In this document: in pieces, positions 44,062 through 60,691 of the stretch
How positions within the stretch are numbered: the stretch's first letter is position 1
Layout of the letters: the number at the start of each line of letters is the position of its first letter
From: Variovorax sp. Root473
Lineage (GTDB): Bacteria; Pseudomonadota; Gammaproteobacteria; Burkholderiales; Burkholderiaceae_C
Length of the DNA: 64,000 nucleotides
Direction of reading: 5' to 3'
Assembly (NCBI RefSeq): GCF_001426505.1
Contig: NZ_LMEV01000020.1
Span: 239,606-303,605 of the forward strand
Program-made: the position numbers and the translations under genes
Notes under the pieces: model-generated
Databases searched by the model: none
The model's input: only the letters and a program-made list of their open reading frames with translations
Told to the model about the DNA's origin: nothing

Positions 44062-44201
44062 TGTCCGACCACATTGGTGGGGCTTTGCAAGGCCCTCCAA
44101 GGGCGGCGACGCCTCAGGGCAACAGATGTAGACGAAAGTAATGAGGGGTACTGGGGGTTTTTACCAAGGAGGTGCATAATCGCCCCCGCTCTGACCCCAC
44201 C

Positions 44202-44669
44202 ATGAATCGCCTCGCGTCCATCCTGCCGCCCGCTCAAGTGCTCGTGAGCGTTGACGCCACCAGCAAGAAACGTGCTTTCGAAGAAGCCGGCCTGCTGTTC
44301 GAGAGCCTTCACGGTCTGGGCCGTGCCCTCATCACCGACAGCCTGTTTGCGCGCGAGCGCCTCGGCTCCACCGGTCTGGGCCACGGCGTGGCCATTCCCC
44401 ATGGCCGCATCAAGGGCCTCAAGGCGCCGATGGCCGCGGTGTTCCAGCTGGCCAACCCCATCGGCTTCGACGCTCCCGACGAGCAGCCCGTGGCGCTGCT
44501 GATCTTCCTGCTGGTGCCTGAGGCGGCCACGCAGAAGCACCTCGAAATCCTGTCGGAAATTGCCGAGCTGCTGAGCGACGCCGGCCTGCGCGAGCAGATC
44601 AAGTCCACCACCGACGCCGCCGCGCTGCACGGCCTCATTGCTGGCTGGCAATCGACCCAGGTCGCCTGA
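44202..44669 (+). CDS. ptsN: PTS IIA-Ntr component (regulatory)
   Basis: A 155-residue EIIA of the nitrogen-related phosphotransferase system, a regulator rather than a transporter. The phosphorylated histidine is H67 in GVAIPHGRI. It links carbon/nitrogen status to potassium transport and other targets. ATG 44202 is used. A strong AGGAGG at 44167-44172 lies too far upstream of it and too close to an in-frame GTG at 44172, so the start is not certain. It is followed after 97 bases by hprK. Confidence 0.92.
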   Translation: MNRLASILPPAQVLVSVDATSKKRAFEEAGLLFESLHGLGRALITDSLFARERLGSTGLGHGVAIPHGRIKGLKAPMAAVFQLANPIGFDAPDEQPVALLIFLLVPEAATQKHLEILSEIAELLSDAGLREQIKSTTDAAALHGLIAGWQSTQVA

Positions 44670-44766
44670 GCGCGCGCGCCGGGCCTGCCGCTGCTGATAA
44701 GCTGCGGCGACGCTTTTCCCTCCATCCTGACCAGAATGCCGGCGCTTCGGGCCGGCCGCCGCACGC

Positions 44767-45726
44767 ATGAAGCCGACCGTCATCAGCGCCGATGCCATGT
44801 TCGAGGAGTTCCGCGGATCGCTCCGCTGGGAATGGCTCGCGGGGCTCGGTGCCTCGGAGCGCCAGTTCGACCCCGACGTCATCAGCCGTGCGCAGTCGGC
44901 CGCCGACCTGGTCGGCTACCTGAACTACATCCACCCCTACCGCGTGCAGATCCTGGGCGCGCGAGAGGTCGCCTACCTCACGCGCGGCAGCAAGGAAGAC
45001 TGCGTGCGCCGCATCGGGCGCATCGTCACGCTGGAGCCGCCGATGCTGGTGCTGGCCGACGGCCAAACCGCGCCCGACGAGCTGCTGTCGATCTGCGAGC
45101 GCGCCCAGCTGCCGCTGTTTGCCACGCGCGAATCGTCCGCCTTCGTCATCGACCTGCTGCGCGCCTACCTGTCCAAGCACTTCGCCGAGCGCACCTCGAT
45201 GCACGGCGTGTTCATGGACATCCTGGGCATGGGCGTGATGATCACGGGCGAGTCGGGCCTCGGAAAGAGCGAGCTCGGCCTGGAGCTGATCTCGCGCGGC
45301 AATGGCCTCGTGGCCGACGACGCGGTCGACCTGTACCGCATCAACCAGAACACCATCGAGGGCCGCTGTCCCGACCTGCTGCTGAACCTGCTGGAGGTGC
45401 GCGGCATCGGCCTCCTGGACATCCGCGCGATCTTCGGCGAAACGGCGGTGCGCCGGAAGATGCGCCTGAAGCTCATCGTGCACCTCGTGCGTCGCGACAG
45501 CTTCGAGCGCGACTACGAGCGCATGCCCTCGGCGCCACTCACGCAGGACGTGCTGGGCATCCCGGTGCGCAAGGTCATCATCCAGGTGGTGGCGGGGCGC
45601 AACATCGCCGTGCTGGTGGAAGCCGCGGTGCGCAATTCGATCCTGCAGCTGCGCGGCATCGACACCTATGCCGACTTCGTGGCGCGCCACCACAAGGCGA
45701 TGGAGAGCGGGCGCGATCCGGACTGA
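44767..45726 (+). CDS. hprK: HPr kinase/phosphorylase
   Basis: A 319-residue bifunctional enzyme that phosphorylates and dephosphorylates HPr on serine. The Walker A motif GESGLGKSE is at about 161-169, H146 (MHGVFMD) matches the catalytic histidine, and the family signature LEVRGIGLLDIRAIFG is intact. Proteobacterial hprK genes commonly lie beside ptsN, as here. The partner HPr and EI are not in the window. Confidence 0.95.
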   Translation: MKPTVISADAMFEEFRGSLRWEWLAGLGASERQFDPDVISRAQSAADLVGYLNYIHPYRVQILGAREVAYLTRGSKEDCVRRIGRIVTLEPPMLVLADGQTAPDELLSICERAQLPLFATRESSAFVIDLLRAYLSKHFAERTSMHGVFMDILGMGVMITGESGLGKSELGLELISRGNGLVADDAVDLYRINQNTIEGRCPDLLLNLLEVRGIGLLDIRAIFGETAVRRKMRLKLIVHLVRRDSFERDYERMPSAPLTQDVLGIPVRKVIIQVVAGRNIAVLVEAAVRNSILQLRGIDTYADFVARHHKAMESGRDPD

Positions 45727-45761
45727 GGAAGAAAAGAAAAAGCCCTTCCGCCCGAAGGGCT
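45727..45761 (-). terminator. Intrinsic terminator of fur
   Basis: On the minus strand the stem AGCCCTTC / GAAGGGCT (45741-45761) is followed by TTTTTCTTTTCTTCC. It lies 37 bases beyond the fur stop and abuts the hprK stop. Confidence 0.7.
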
Positions 45762-45797
45762 GGAAGGGCCGCTGCCTGCTTCAGCAGGACGTTGGCG

Positions 45798-46217
45798 TCA
45801 GCGCTTCTTGACGCAGTCGCCGCACAGGCCGTACAGCGACATCGCGTGGTCCTGCAGGATCCAGCCCTTGTCCTTGGCGATCATCTGCTGGCGGCGCTCG
45901 ATCTCGGCGTCGTAGAACTCCTCGACCTTGCCGCACGAGGTGCAGATCAGGTGGTCGTGGTGCGTGCCTTCGTTCAGCTCGTAGACCGCCTTGCCGCTTT
46001 CGAAGTGGCTGCGCTCCAGGATGCCGGCCTGCTCGAACTGCGTCAGCACGCGGTACACGGTGGCCAGGCCGATGTCGGAGTGTTCATTGAGCAGCACGCG
46101 GAAGACGTCTTCCGCCGTCATGTGCCGCTGGCTGCCGGTCTGGAAGATCTCGAGGATCTTCAGCCGCGGCAAGGTGGCCTTGAGGCCGGTGTTCTTGAGT
46201 TCGTCGATGTTGGCCAT
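45798..46217 (-). CDS. fur: Ferric uptake regulator
   Basis: A 139-residue Fur repressor: winged-helix half (about 1-83, with GLATVYRVLTQFEQAGI) and a metal-binding dimer half with HHDHLICTSCGKVEEF and a second CxxC in LYGLCGDC. It represses iron uptake genes when loaded with Fe2+. The gene is divergent from bamE, with 85 bases between start codons; this fur/bamE arrangement is typical of betaproteobacteria. Confidence 0.96.
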   Translation of the reverse strand: MANIDELKNTGLKATLPRLKILEIFQTGSQRHMTAEDVFRVLLNEHSDIGLATVYRVLTQFEQAGILERSHFESGKAVYELNEGTHHDHLICTSCGKVEEFYDAEIERRQQMIAKDKGWILQDHAMSLYGLCGDCVKKR

Positions 46218-46302
46218 GATGGTTCCTGCGCCCTGGGCTGAGACCGGGCCTTCAGGCTCGGCCGCTACAATGTTCGATCATATCGCTACCCCCTCTTCTC
46301 CC

Positions 46303-46866
46303 ATGCCTGCCATCCTCCAACGCCGGCCCTGGTTGCTGGTTGCTGCCATTGCGGCGACGCTCGCCCTCGGTGCCTGCAGCGGTTTCAGCGAACGCACGCG
46401 TGGCGCGCTGTCTGCCGTCACTCCCTACAAAGTCGAAGTGGTGCAGGGCAATTTCGTGTCGAAGGAACAGGTCGCGGCACTCAAACCCGGCATGTCGCGC
46501 CAGCAGGTGCGCGAGATCCTCGGCACTTCGCTGCTGAACGACGTCTTCCACGCCAACCGCTGGGACTACGTCTTCACGATCCGCCGCCAGGGCGTCGATC
46601 CGCAGGAGCGCCGCCTGACCGTGTTCTTCAACGGCGAACTCATGGACCGCTTCGAGGGCGACGAAATGCCCAGCGAAGAAGAGTTCGTCGCCACGCTCGA
46701 CACCCGCCGCAAGGTCGGCAAGGTGCCGCAGCTCGAGGCCACCGAAGAAGAGCTCAAGAAATTCGCGCCCGCCAAGGACGACAAGAAAGCCGACGCCAGC
46801 GGCACTCCGGTGGCTCCCGCCCCCGCGCTGCCGGCCGCCTACCCCCCGCTCGAAGCCGCGCGCTGA
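46303..46866 (+). CDS. bamE: Outer membrane assembly lipoprotein BamE
   Basis: A 187-residue lipoprotein of the SmpA/OmlA/BamE family, part of the BAM complex that inserts outer-membrane proteins. The lipobox LGAC places the acylated cysteine at about residue 26. The VVQGNFVSKEQVAALKPGMSRQQV region (in two blocks here) and DVFHANRWDYVF are diagnostic. The C-terminus carries an extra charged then proline/alanine-rich tail of about 60 residues not found in E. coli BamE. A TACAAT hexamer at 46266-46271 could be its -10 element. Confidence 0.93.
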   Translation: MPAILQRRPWLLVAAIAATLALGACSGFSERTRGALSAVTPYKVEVVQGNFVSKEQVAALKPGMSRQQVREILGTSLLNDVFHANRWDYVFTIRRQGVDPQERRLTVFFNGELMDRFEGDEMPSEEEFVATLDTRRKVGKVPQLEATEEELKKFAPAKDDKKADASGTPVAPAPALPAAYPPLEAAR

Positions 46867-46986
46867 GCGTGCGCGGCAGGGCTCCGGCGGCGGCCACCCC
46901 ACCTGCGGGCGGTGCCCGCCGGGCCGGTGGGCTGGCTGCGTCGGTGTCCATGGCTCCCGCAGGGACTTTTCAAAGACTGAATCGCC

Positions 46987-47841
46987 GTGACTGAACCGAC
47001 CACCACCACCTCCTCCGCTTCTTCTTCCTCCGCTCCCGCGCTGCGCCGTGTTGCAATCGCTGGCGCCTCGGGCCGCATGGGCCACATGCTGATCGAGGCC
47101 GTGCGCAACGCGCCCGACTGCCGCCTGGCCGGCGCCCTCGACATCGCAGGCAGCGCCGCCCTCGGTGCCGATGCCGCGGCCTTCCTGGGCTTCACCAGCG
47201 GCGTGCCCATCGTGGCCGACCTGCGCACAGGCCTGCAAGACGCGCAGGTGCTCATCGACTTCACCCGCCCCGAAGGCACGATGGCGCACCTGGCCGTGTG
47301 CCGCGAGCTGGGCGTGCAGGCCGTGATCGGCACCACCGGCTTCAGCGACGCGCAGAAGGCCGAGATCGCCGAGATCGCCAAGGACATCGCCATCATGATG
47401 GCGCCCAACATGAGCGTGGGCGTCAACGTCACGCTCAAGCTGCTCGACATGGCCGCCCGCGCCATGGCCACCGGCTACGACATCGAGATCGTCGAGGCCC
47501 ACCACCGCTTCAAGGTCGATGCCCCCTCGGGCACCGCGCTCAAGATGGGCGAGGTGATCGCCGACGCGCTGGGCCGCGACCTCAAGGACTGCGCCGTGTA
47601 CGGCCGCGAAGGCATCACCGGCGAGCGCGATCCGTCGACCATCGGCTTCGCCACCATCCGCGGCGGCGACATCGTGGGCGACCACACCGTGCTGTTCGCG
47701 GGCATCGGCGAGCGCATCGAAATCTCCCACAAGTCGTCCAGCCGCGTGACCTACGCACAGGGCGCGCTGCGTGCGGTGCGCTTCCTGGGCGACCAGCGCA
47801 ACGGCCTGTTCGACATGTTCGACGTGCTGGGCTTGCGCTAA
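46987..47841 (+). CDS. dapB: 4-hydroxy-tetrahydrodipicolinate reductase
   Basis: A 284-residue DapB, the second committed step of lysine/diaminopimelate synthesis. The nucleotide motif GASGRMG follows a serine/threonine-rich lead of about 20 residues; EAHHRFKVDAPSGTALKMGE carries the catalytic histidines and substrate-binding lysine. The start is GTG 46987. It is 120 bases after bamE and 27 bases before exbB, probably one transcript. Confidence 0.95.
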   Translation: MTEPTTTTSSASSSSAPALRRVAIAGASGRMGHMLIEAVRNAPDCRLAGALDIAGSAALGADAAAFLGFTSGVPIVADLRTGLQDAQVLIDFTRPEGTMAHLAVCRELGVQAVIGTTGFSDAQKAEIAEIAKDIAIMMAPNMSVGVNVTLKLLDMAARAMATGYDIEIVEAHHRFKVDAPSGTALKMGEVIADALGRDLKDCAVYGREGITGERDPSTIGFATIRGGDIVGDHTVLFAGIGERIEISHKSSSRVTYAQGALRAVRFLGDQRNGLFDMFDVLGLR

Positions 47842-47868
47842 GCACGCGGACCACAACCAAGGACGCGA

Positions 47869-48564
47869 ATGAGCGTGCTCGAACTGCTGACCCACGGTGA
47901 CGGCGTCAGCCGTTCGGTGGCCGCGCTGCTGCTCGCGATGTCGATCGCCAGCTGGGTCGTGATCCTCTGGAAAGCCTGGCTGCTGCGCGGCGGCACGCGC
48001 GACGTGCTGCGCAGCATCGCGGCGTTCTGGCAGTCGGCCACGCTGGCCGAGGCCGAGCAGAAGCTCCAGGCCTTCGACCGCGCCGAACTCGTGCGCCCCG
48101 CCGTGGCCGCGCTGCGCCAGGCCGCCACCGAAGCCCCCGGCGGCACGCTGGGTGCCACGGTCGATCGCAACCAGCGCCTCACGCGCGTGCTGCGCGGTGC
48201 GCTGCACGGCGCGCTGCGGCGCCTGCAGGCCGGGCAGATCCTGCTGGCCACCGTCGGCGCCACCGCGCCCTTCGTCGGCCTGCTGGGCACCGTCTGGGGC
48301 ATCTACGGCGCACTGGCGGGCATCGCGGGCCAGACCGGCGGCTTCACCATCGACAAGGTGGCCGGGCCGGTCGGCGAGGCGCTCGTCATGACGGCCTTCG
48401 GTCTGGCCGTCGCCATTCCGGCCGTGCTGGCCTACAACGTGTTCGGCCGTGTGGTGGGCCGCGTCGAGGCCGAGCTCGAAGGCTTCGCGCACGACCTGCT
48501 CGGCAGCTTCGGCGAAGCGCCGGCACCCGCCGCACCGCCGCCGGCGCGGCCGATGCCTGTCTAG
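47869..48564 (+). CDS. exbB: MotA/TolQ/ExbB proton channel family protein
   Basis: A 231-residue inner-membrane subunit with three predicted membrane segments (about 18-36, 123-147 and 168-190). The conserved TVGATAPFVGLLGTVWGIYGAL and the following MTAFGLAVAIPAVLAYN are the TolQ/ExbB channel signatures. With the ExbD/TolR partner encoded next, it energises an outer-membrane process by proton flow. No TonB or TolA/TolB gene is in the window, so ExbB versus TolQ is not settled. Confidence 0.88.
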   Translation: MSVLELLTHGDGVSRSVAALLLAMSIASWVVILWKAWLLRGGTRDVLRSIAAFWQSATLAEAEQKLQAFDRAELVRPAVAALRQAATEAPGGTLGATVDRNQRLTRVLRGALHGALRRLQAGQILLATVGATAPFVGLLGTVWGIYGALAGIAGQTGGFTIDKVAGPVGEALVMTAFGLAVAIPAVLAYNVFGRVVGRVEAELEGFAHDLLGSFGEAPAPAAPPPARPMPV

Positions 48565-48579
48565 GACGCAGCACACACC

Positions 48580-49050
48580 ATGGCCTTCGGACGCACTTCG
48601 CTAGGTAGCAGCGCCGCAGGCGGCGGGCGTGCGACGGGCGCGGGCGGGCAGCGTCCGCTGTCCGACATCAACGTCACGCCGCTGGTCGACGTGATGCTGG
48701 TGCTGCTGGTGATCTTCATCATCACGGCGCCGCTGATGGCCAGTTCGATCAAGCTCGACCTGCCGCAGACCGACGCGGGCCAGCCCAACGACACGCCCAA
48801 GTTCGTGAGCCTGTCGGTCGACGCGGCGGGCAAGGTCTTCCTGAACGACAAGCCCGTGACCGACGAAGAGCTGACGGCCCAACTCGAGAAAGCCGCCGTC
48901 GACAGCAAGGACACCGAGGTGCAATTGCGCGCCGACCAGACCGTGCCCTACGGCAAGGTGGTGGCGCTGATGGGCATCGCGAACAAGGCTGGGTTGAGTC
49001 GGATCGGCTTCGTGACCGAGGCCGAAGCGGCGCCCGCAAAACCGCGCTGA
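48580..49050 (+). CDS. exbD: ExbD/TolR family protein
   Basis: A 156-residue subunit with a short cytoplasmic lead, one membrane segment (about 43-63) bearing the conserved aspartate of LVDVMLVLLVIFIIT, and a periplasmic domain ending in GFVTEAEAAPAKPR. It partners the ExbB-like protein 15 bases upstream. The gene is convergent with glgP. Confidence 0.9.
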   Translation: MAFGRTSLGSSAAGGGRATGAGGQRPLSDINVTPLVDVMLVLLVIFIITAPLMASSIKLDLPQTDAGQPNDTPKFVSLSVDAAGKVFLNDKPVTDEELTAQLEKAAVDSKDTEVQLRADQTVPYGKVVALMGIANKAGLSRIGFVTEAEAAPAKPR

Positions 49051-49065
49051 GTGGTTTTGCTCCTT

Positions 49066-49088
49066 CCCCCAGCGGGAGAGGGAAAAAT
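49066..49088. terminator. Possible terminator between exbD and glgP
   Basis: An imperfect hairpin (TCCTTCCCCC with GGGAGAGGGA) with AAAAAT on the plus-strand side lies in the 57-base gap between the two convergent stop codons. Stem pairing is partial, so confidence is modest. Confidence 0.35.
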
Positions 49089-49107
49089 ACCGAAGGCTTG
49101 AGTCAGC

Positions 49108-51591
<2,484 letters not shown>

Positions 51592-51654
51592 GGGAGGCGT
51601 TCTCGGGGGTGGGTTGTGGGGTTGTGGGTCGACGGATGGAAGCGCGGGGCCTCT

Positions 51655-53124
51655 TCAGGCCAACGCCCGTTGATACACATCGATGTATTGCGCCGCTGCG
51701 GCGCCCCAGTCGGCGGGGCGTCGCATGGCATTGCCGCGCACGCGGCGCCAGTCGGCGGCGCGCTCGTAGAGCGCGAAGGCGCGGCGCAGGGCGCGGTCGT
51801 AGTCGGCGTCTTCGAAGCGGTTGAACACGAAGCCGGTGGCCGCGCCGCTGGCCATGTCTTCCAGCGTGCAGTCGACGACGGTGTCGGCCAGCCCGCCGAC
51901 GCGGCGCACCAGCGGCAGGCTGCCGTACTTGAGGCCGTACATCTGCGTAAGGCCGCAGGGCTCGAACAGCGAAGGCACGAGCGTCACGTCGCCTGCGCCG
52001 AAGAGCTGGTGCGCGAGCGCCTCGTCGTAGCCGATGGTGACGCTGACCGATTCGGGCGCCGCTGCCGCGCGCTGGCGGAACGCCTCTTCGAGCCAGCCTT
52101 CGCCGCTGCCCAGCAGCGCGAGCTGGCCGCCTTGGGCGAGCAGCGTGTCCAGGCCGCCGAGCACGAGGTGCAGGCCCTTCTGCTCGGTGAGCCGGCTCAC
52201 GACGATGAACAGCGGCGCGTCGGGGCGTTCGGCCAGCCCCAGCTGGCGCTGCAGCACCGACTTGCAACGCGCCTTGCCGGCCATGTGGCGGCCTTCGGGC
52301 GTCTGATAACCCTGTACCAGCGCAGTGTCGGTGGACGGGTTCCAGACCTGGTCGTCCACCGCGTTGAGGATGCCGCTGAGCACGTTGCTGCGCTGGCGCA
52401 GCAGGCCGTCGAGGCCGCAGCCCTGCTCGGGCGTCTGGATCTCGAGCGCGTAGGTCGGGCTCACGGTGGTGAGCTGGTCGGCGAAGCAGAGGCCGCCCTT
52501 CATGAAGGAGACCTGGCCGTGGTACTCGAGGCCGTTCATGTGGAAGGCCGAGGCCGGCAGGCCGAGTTCGGCGAAGTGCTTCGGCGCGAACAAGCCCTGG
52601 TAGGCCAGGTTGTGCACGGTGAACACGGTGCCCACGCGCGCGCCGCCTGCGCGCCGCGCGAAGGACAGGTAGGCGGGTGCAAGCGCCGCGTGCCAGTCGT
52701 GCGCGTGCACGATGTCGGGCCGCCAGCCGGGGTCGAGTCCTTGCGCGAGCTGCGCCGCCGCCCAGCCCAGCAGCGCGAAGCGGCGGTGGTTGTCGCTGTA
52801 GGGCTGGCGCGCGGTGTCCTCGTACGGATTGCCAGGGCGGTCGAAGAGCGCGGGCGCGTCGATCACATAGGTGGCCATCGGCGGATCGCCGGCAATGGCG
52901 ACATGTCCGGCGCGCAGGCCGAAGCGCTCGCCCCAGGGCGCGGTGAACTCGGCCACCGGCACCAGGTCGCGCATGCCGGCCACGATGGCGGGAAAGCCCG
53001 GCAGCAGCACGCGCGCGTCCTGCCCCGCGGCCATGAGCGCCAGGGGCAGGGCGCCGGCGATGTCCGCCAGGCCGCCGGTCTTGAGAAGGGGGAACAGCTC
53101 GGCGCTGACTTGCAGGATGCGCAT
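51655..53124 (-). CDS. glgA: Glycogen synthase (ADP-glucose)
   Basis: A 489-residue GT5 synthase that adds glucose from ADP-glucose. The ADP-glucose-binding motif KTGGLADIAGALP is at about 15-27; the C-terminal PSLFEPCGLTQMYGLKYGSLP carries the catalytic ExxxGxxxxE-like region. ATG 53124 begins the first strand (MRILQVSAELFP); the upstream in-frame reading is the overlapping end of glgC in another frame. It lies 11 bases after glgC. Confidence 0.95.
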   Translation of the reverse strand: MRILQVSAELFPLLKTGGLADIAGALPLALMAAGQDARVLLPGFPAIVAGMRDLVPVAEFTAPWGERFGLRAGHVAIAGDPPMATYVIDAPALFDRPGNPYEDTARQPYSDNHRRFALLGWAAAQLAQGLDPGWRPDIVHAHDWHAALAPAYLSFARRAGGARVGTVFTVHNLAYQGLFAPKHFAELGLPASAFHMNGLEYHGQVSFMKGGLCFADQLTTVSPTYALEIQTPEQGCGLDGLLRQRSNVLSGILNAVDDQVWNPSTDTALVQGYQTPEGRHMAGKARCKSVLQRQLGLAERPDAPLFIVVSRLTEQKGLHLVLGGLDTLLAQGGQLALLGSGEGWLEEAFRQRAAAAPESVSVTIGYDEALAHQLFGAGDVTLVPSLFEPCGLTQMYGLKYGSLPLVRRVGGLADTVVDCTLEDMASGAATGFVFNRFEDADYDRALRRAFALYERAADWRRVRGNAMRRPADWGAAAAQYIDVYQRALA

Positions 53125-53135
53125 GGTGCTTCGGG

Positions 53136-54473
<1,338 letters not shown>

Positions 54474-54561
54474 CTGTGTCTCCGTTCGTTCGTTCGCTTG
54501 TTGAATTCGTCGTCGTCAGAGTGTCCGCACCGAGTCTGGCACTGCGCCGTGGGCTTGGCTC

Positions 54562-56637
<2,076 letters not shown>

Positions 56638-56669
56638 GCTTTGACTCCTCGGCGGCTCTTGCTTCCCGA

Positions 56670-56689
56670 GGCCGGGCCGAGACCCGGCC
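56670..56689. other. GC-rich hairpin in the glgB-glgX gap
   Basis: GGCCGGG and CCCGGCC enclose a 6-base loop, between the glgB stop and the glgX ribosome-binding site. No T-run follows on the minus strand, so it is more likely an mRNA-processing or stability hairpin than a terminator. Confidence 0.5.
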
Positions 56690-56716
56690 CCGGAACAAAA
56701 ACCAGCCCAGAGCGTT

Positions 56717-58897
<2,181 letters not shown>

Positions 58898-58902
58898 GGG
58901 GT

Positions 58903-60561
58903 TCAGCGTCCTCCTGCTTCGGCAGGCGTGCCGAAGAACACGCCATAAGGCGCCAACGTCAGCAGGGGCTTTGGATCGGCGGTGATCGTTGCGGTCGGCG
59001 TGAGGGGGTGGCCGGCCAGCGGCACCAGCGGCTCGGGCAAGGGAACTGAGACAGGTTCGATGCCTGTATTGAAGATCGCATGCAGCACCGCATCGCCATC
59101 GCTTCGCACGAGGTGCAGCAGCGGCTCGGGCACGTCGACAAACGCCAGCGCGCCCGTGCGCAGCAGCGGCTGCGTGCGCCGCCAGTGCAGCAGCGCGCGG
59201 CTGAAGGTGAGCATCGAGCCGGGGTCGCGCTCCTGCTGCGCGACGGCCAGCGGCAGGTGGGCGCCGTCCACCGGCAGCCAGGGCGTGCCGCTGCTGAAGC
59301 CGGCGTTGGGTGCGTCGGTGGTCCAGGGCATCGGCGTGCGGCAGCCGTCGCGCCCCTTGAACTCGGGCCAGAAGGCGCGGCCGTAGGGGTCTTGCAGCAG
59401 TTCGAAGGGCACGTCGGCCTCGGGCAGGCCCAGTTCTTCGCCCTGGTAGAGGCTGGCGCTGCCGCGCAGCGCGAGCAGCAGCGCGAGCCAGAGCCGGTCG
59501 CGGCGGGTGTCGGGCGCGGCGCCGTCGCTCCAGCGCGTGGCGACGCGCGGCACGTCGTGGTTCGACACCGCCCAGCAGCCCCAGCCGCCCGTGGGCGCGA
59601 GCGCGGCGTCGAGCGTCTCGATCTGGTGGCGCAAATGCGTCGGGCTGTGGTCGGCGGTCAGCAGGCTGAAGCTGTAGGCCAGGTGCAGGCGCTTGCCGAG
59701 TTCGGTGTACTGCGCCATGACGGGCGGTGCGTTCTCGTCGCCGACCTCGCCGAGCGCGACCGCGCCGTAGCCGTCGAGCAGCTGGCGCAGGCGCTCGAGG
59801 AACACGAGGTTCTCCTGCTGGCTCTTGTCGTACAGGTGCTGCTGCATCGCGTAGGGGTTGTCGGGGCGCACGGTGCTGACCTCGTCGATCGACGCGGTCG
59901 TGGCCGGCGGGTTGTCGCGCAGCAGCGCGTCGTGGAACTGGTGGTTGCAGGCGTCGAAACGGAAGCCGTCCACGCCGCGTTCGCACCAGAAGCGCACCTC
60001 GCCGAGCAGGGCGTCCTGGACTTCGGCGCAATGGAAGTTGAGATCGGGCTGCTCGGCCAGGAAGCTGTGCAGGTAGTACTGTCGCCGGCGCGAGTCCCAC
60101 TGCCAGGCCGGGCCGCCGAAGACCGAGAGCCAGTTGGTGGGCGGCGTGCCGTCAGGCTTCGGGTCGGCCCAGACGTACCAGTCGGCCTTCGGGTTGTCGC
60201 GCGAGCTGCGGCTTTCGGCGAACCACGCGTGCTGGTCGGAGGTGTGCGAGAGCACCTGGTCGATGATGAGCTTCAGGCCCAGCGCATGCATGCGTGCGCG
60301 CATCGCGTCGAAGTCGGCCAGCGTGCCGAACAGCGGATCGACCGCGCGGTAGTCGGCCACGTCGTAGCCGAAGTCTTTCATGGGGGAGCGGAAGAAGGGC
60401 GAGACCCAGACCGCGTCGACGCCGAGGCTGGCGACGTGGTCGAGCTTCGACGTGATGCCGGGCAGGTCGCCCACGCCGTCGCCGTTGCTGTCCATGAAGC
60501 TGCGCGGGTAGATCTGGTAGATCACTGCGCCCCGCCACCATTCGCCGTTGCTGCCGCTCAT
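58903..60561 (-). CDS. GH13 alpha-glucosidase (or related alpha-glucan enzyme)
   Basis: A 552-residue GH13 enzyme, probably of the oligosaccharide hydrolase (GH13_23-like) subfamily. Conserved elements are YQIYPRSFMDSNGDGVGDLPGI (in two parts), nucleophile D in VDGFRFDACNH, acid/base E in ALGEVGDEN and D in SNHDVPR. It lacks the DUF3459-type and trehalose synthase kinase parts. In the operon it could hydrolyse the small malto-oligosaccharides made by GlgP and GlgX. It is the first gene and sits 131 bases from the divergent flavoprotein gene, so that gap holds the operon's promoter. Confidence 0.85.
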   Translation of the reverse strand: MSGSNGEWWRGAVIYQIYPRSFMDSNGDGVGDLPGITSKLDHVASLGVDAVWVSPFFRSPMKDFGYDVADYRAVDPLFGTLADFDAMRARMHALGLKLIIDQVLSHTSDQHAWFAESRSSRDNPKADWYVWADPKPDGTPPTNWLSVFGGPAWQWDSRRRQYYLHSFLAEQPDLNFHCAEVQDALLGEVRFWCERGVDGFRFDACNHQFHDALLRDNPPATTASIDEVSTVRPDNPYAMQQHLYDKSQQENLVFLERLRQLLDGYGAVALGEVGDENAPPVMAQYTELGKRLHLAYSFSLLTADHSPTHLRHQIETLDAALAPTGGWGCWAVSNHDVPRVATRWSDGAAPDTRRDRLWLALLLALRGSASLYQGEELGLPEADVPFELLQDPYGRAFWPEFKGRDGCRTPMPWTTDAPNAGFSSGTPWLPVDGAHLPLAVAQQERDPGSMLTFSRALLHWRRTQPLLRTGALAFVDVPEPLLHLVRSDGDAVLHAIFNTGIEPVSVPLPEPLVPLAGHPLTPTATITADPKPLLTLAPYGVFFGTPAEAGGR

Positions 60562-60662
60562 GCCTGCCCCTGTGGTCGAAATTCATTGTGGCATGCGAAA
60601 TCCGGGCCAGCGGTACGCTGTGGCAGGCGGGCGCCGCGCGGAAGTGGGTAAATTCAGCAGGG

Positions 60663-60680
60663 CGGGGCGCTGCCGCCCCG
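60663..60680 (+). promoter_or_regulatory. Hairpin just upstream of the flavoprotein start
   Basis: CGGGGCG and CGCCCCG pair perfectly around a 4-base loop and end 11 bases before ATG 60692, where the ribosome-binding site should be. It could reduce translation of that gene; this is only a structural observation. Confidence 0.35.
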
Positions 60681-60691
60681 ACCCCCGACCG

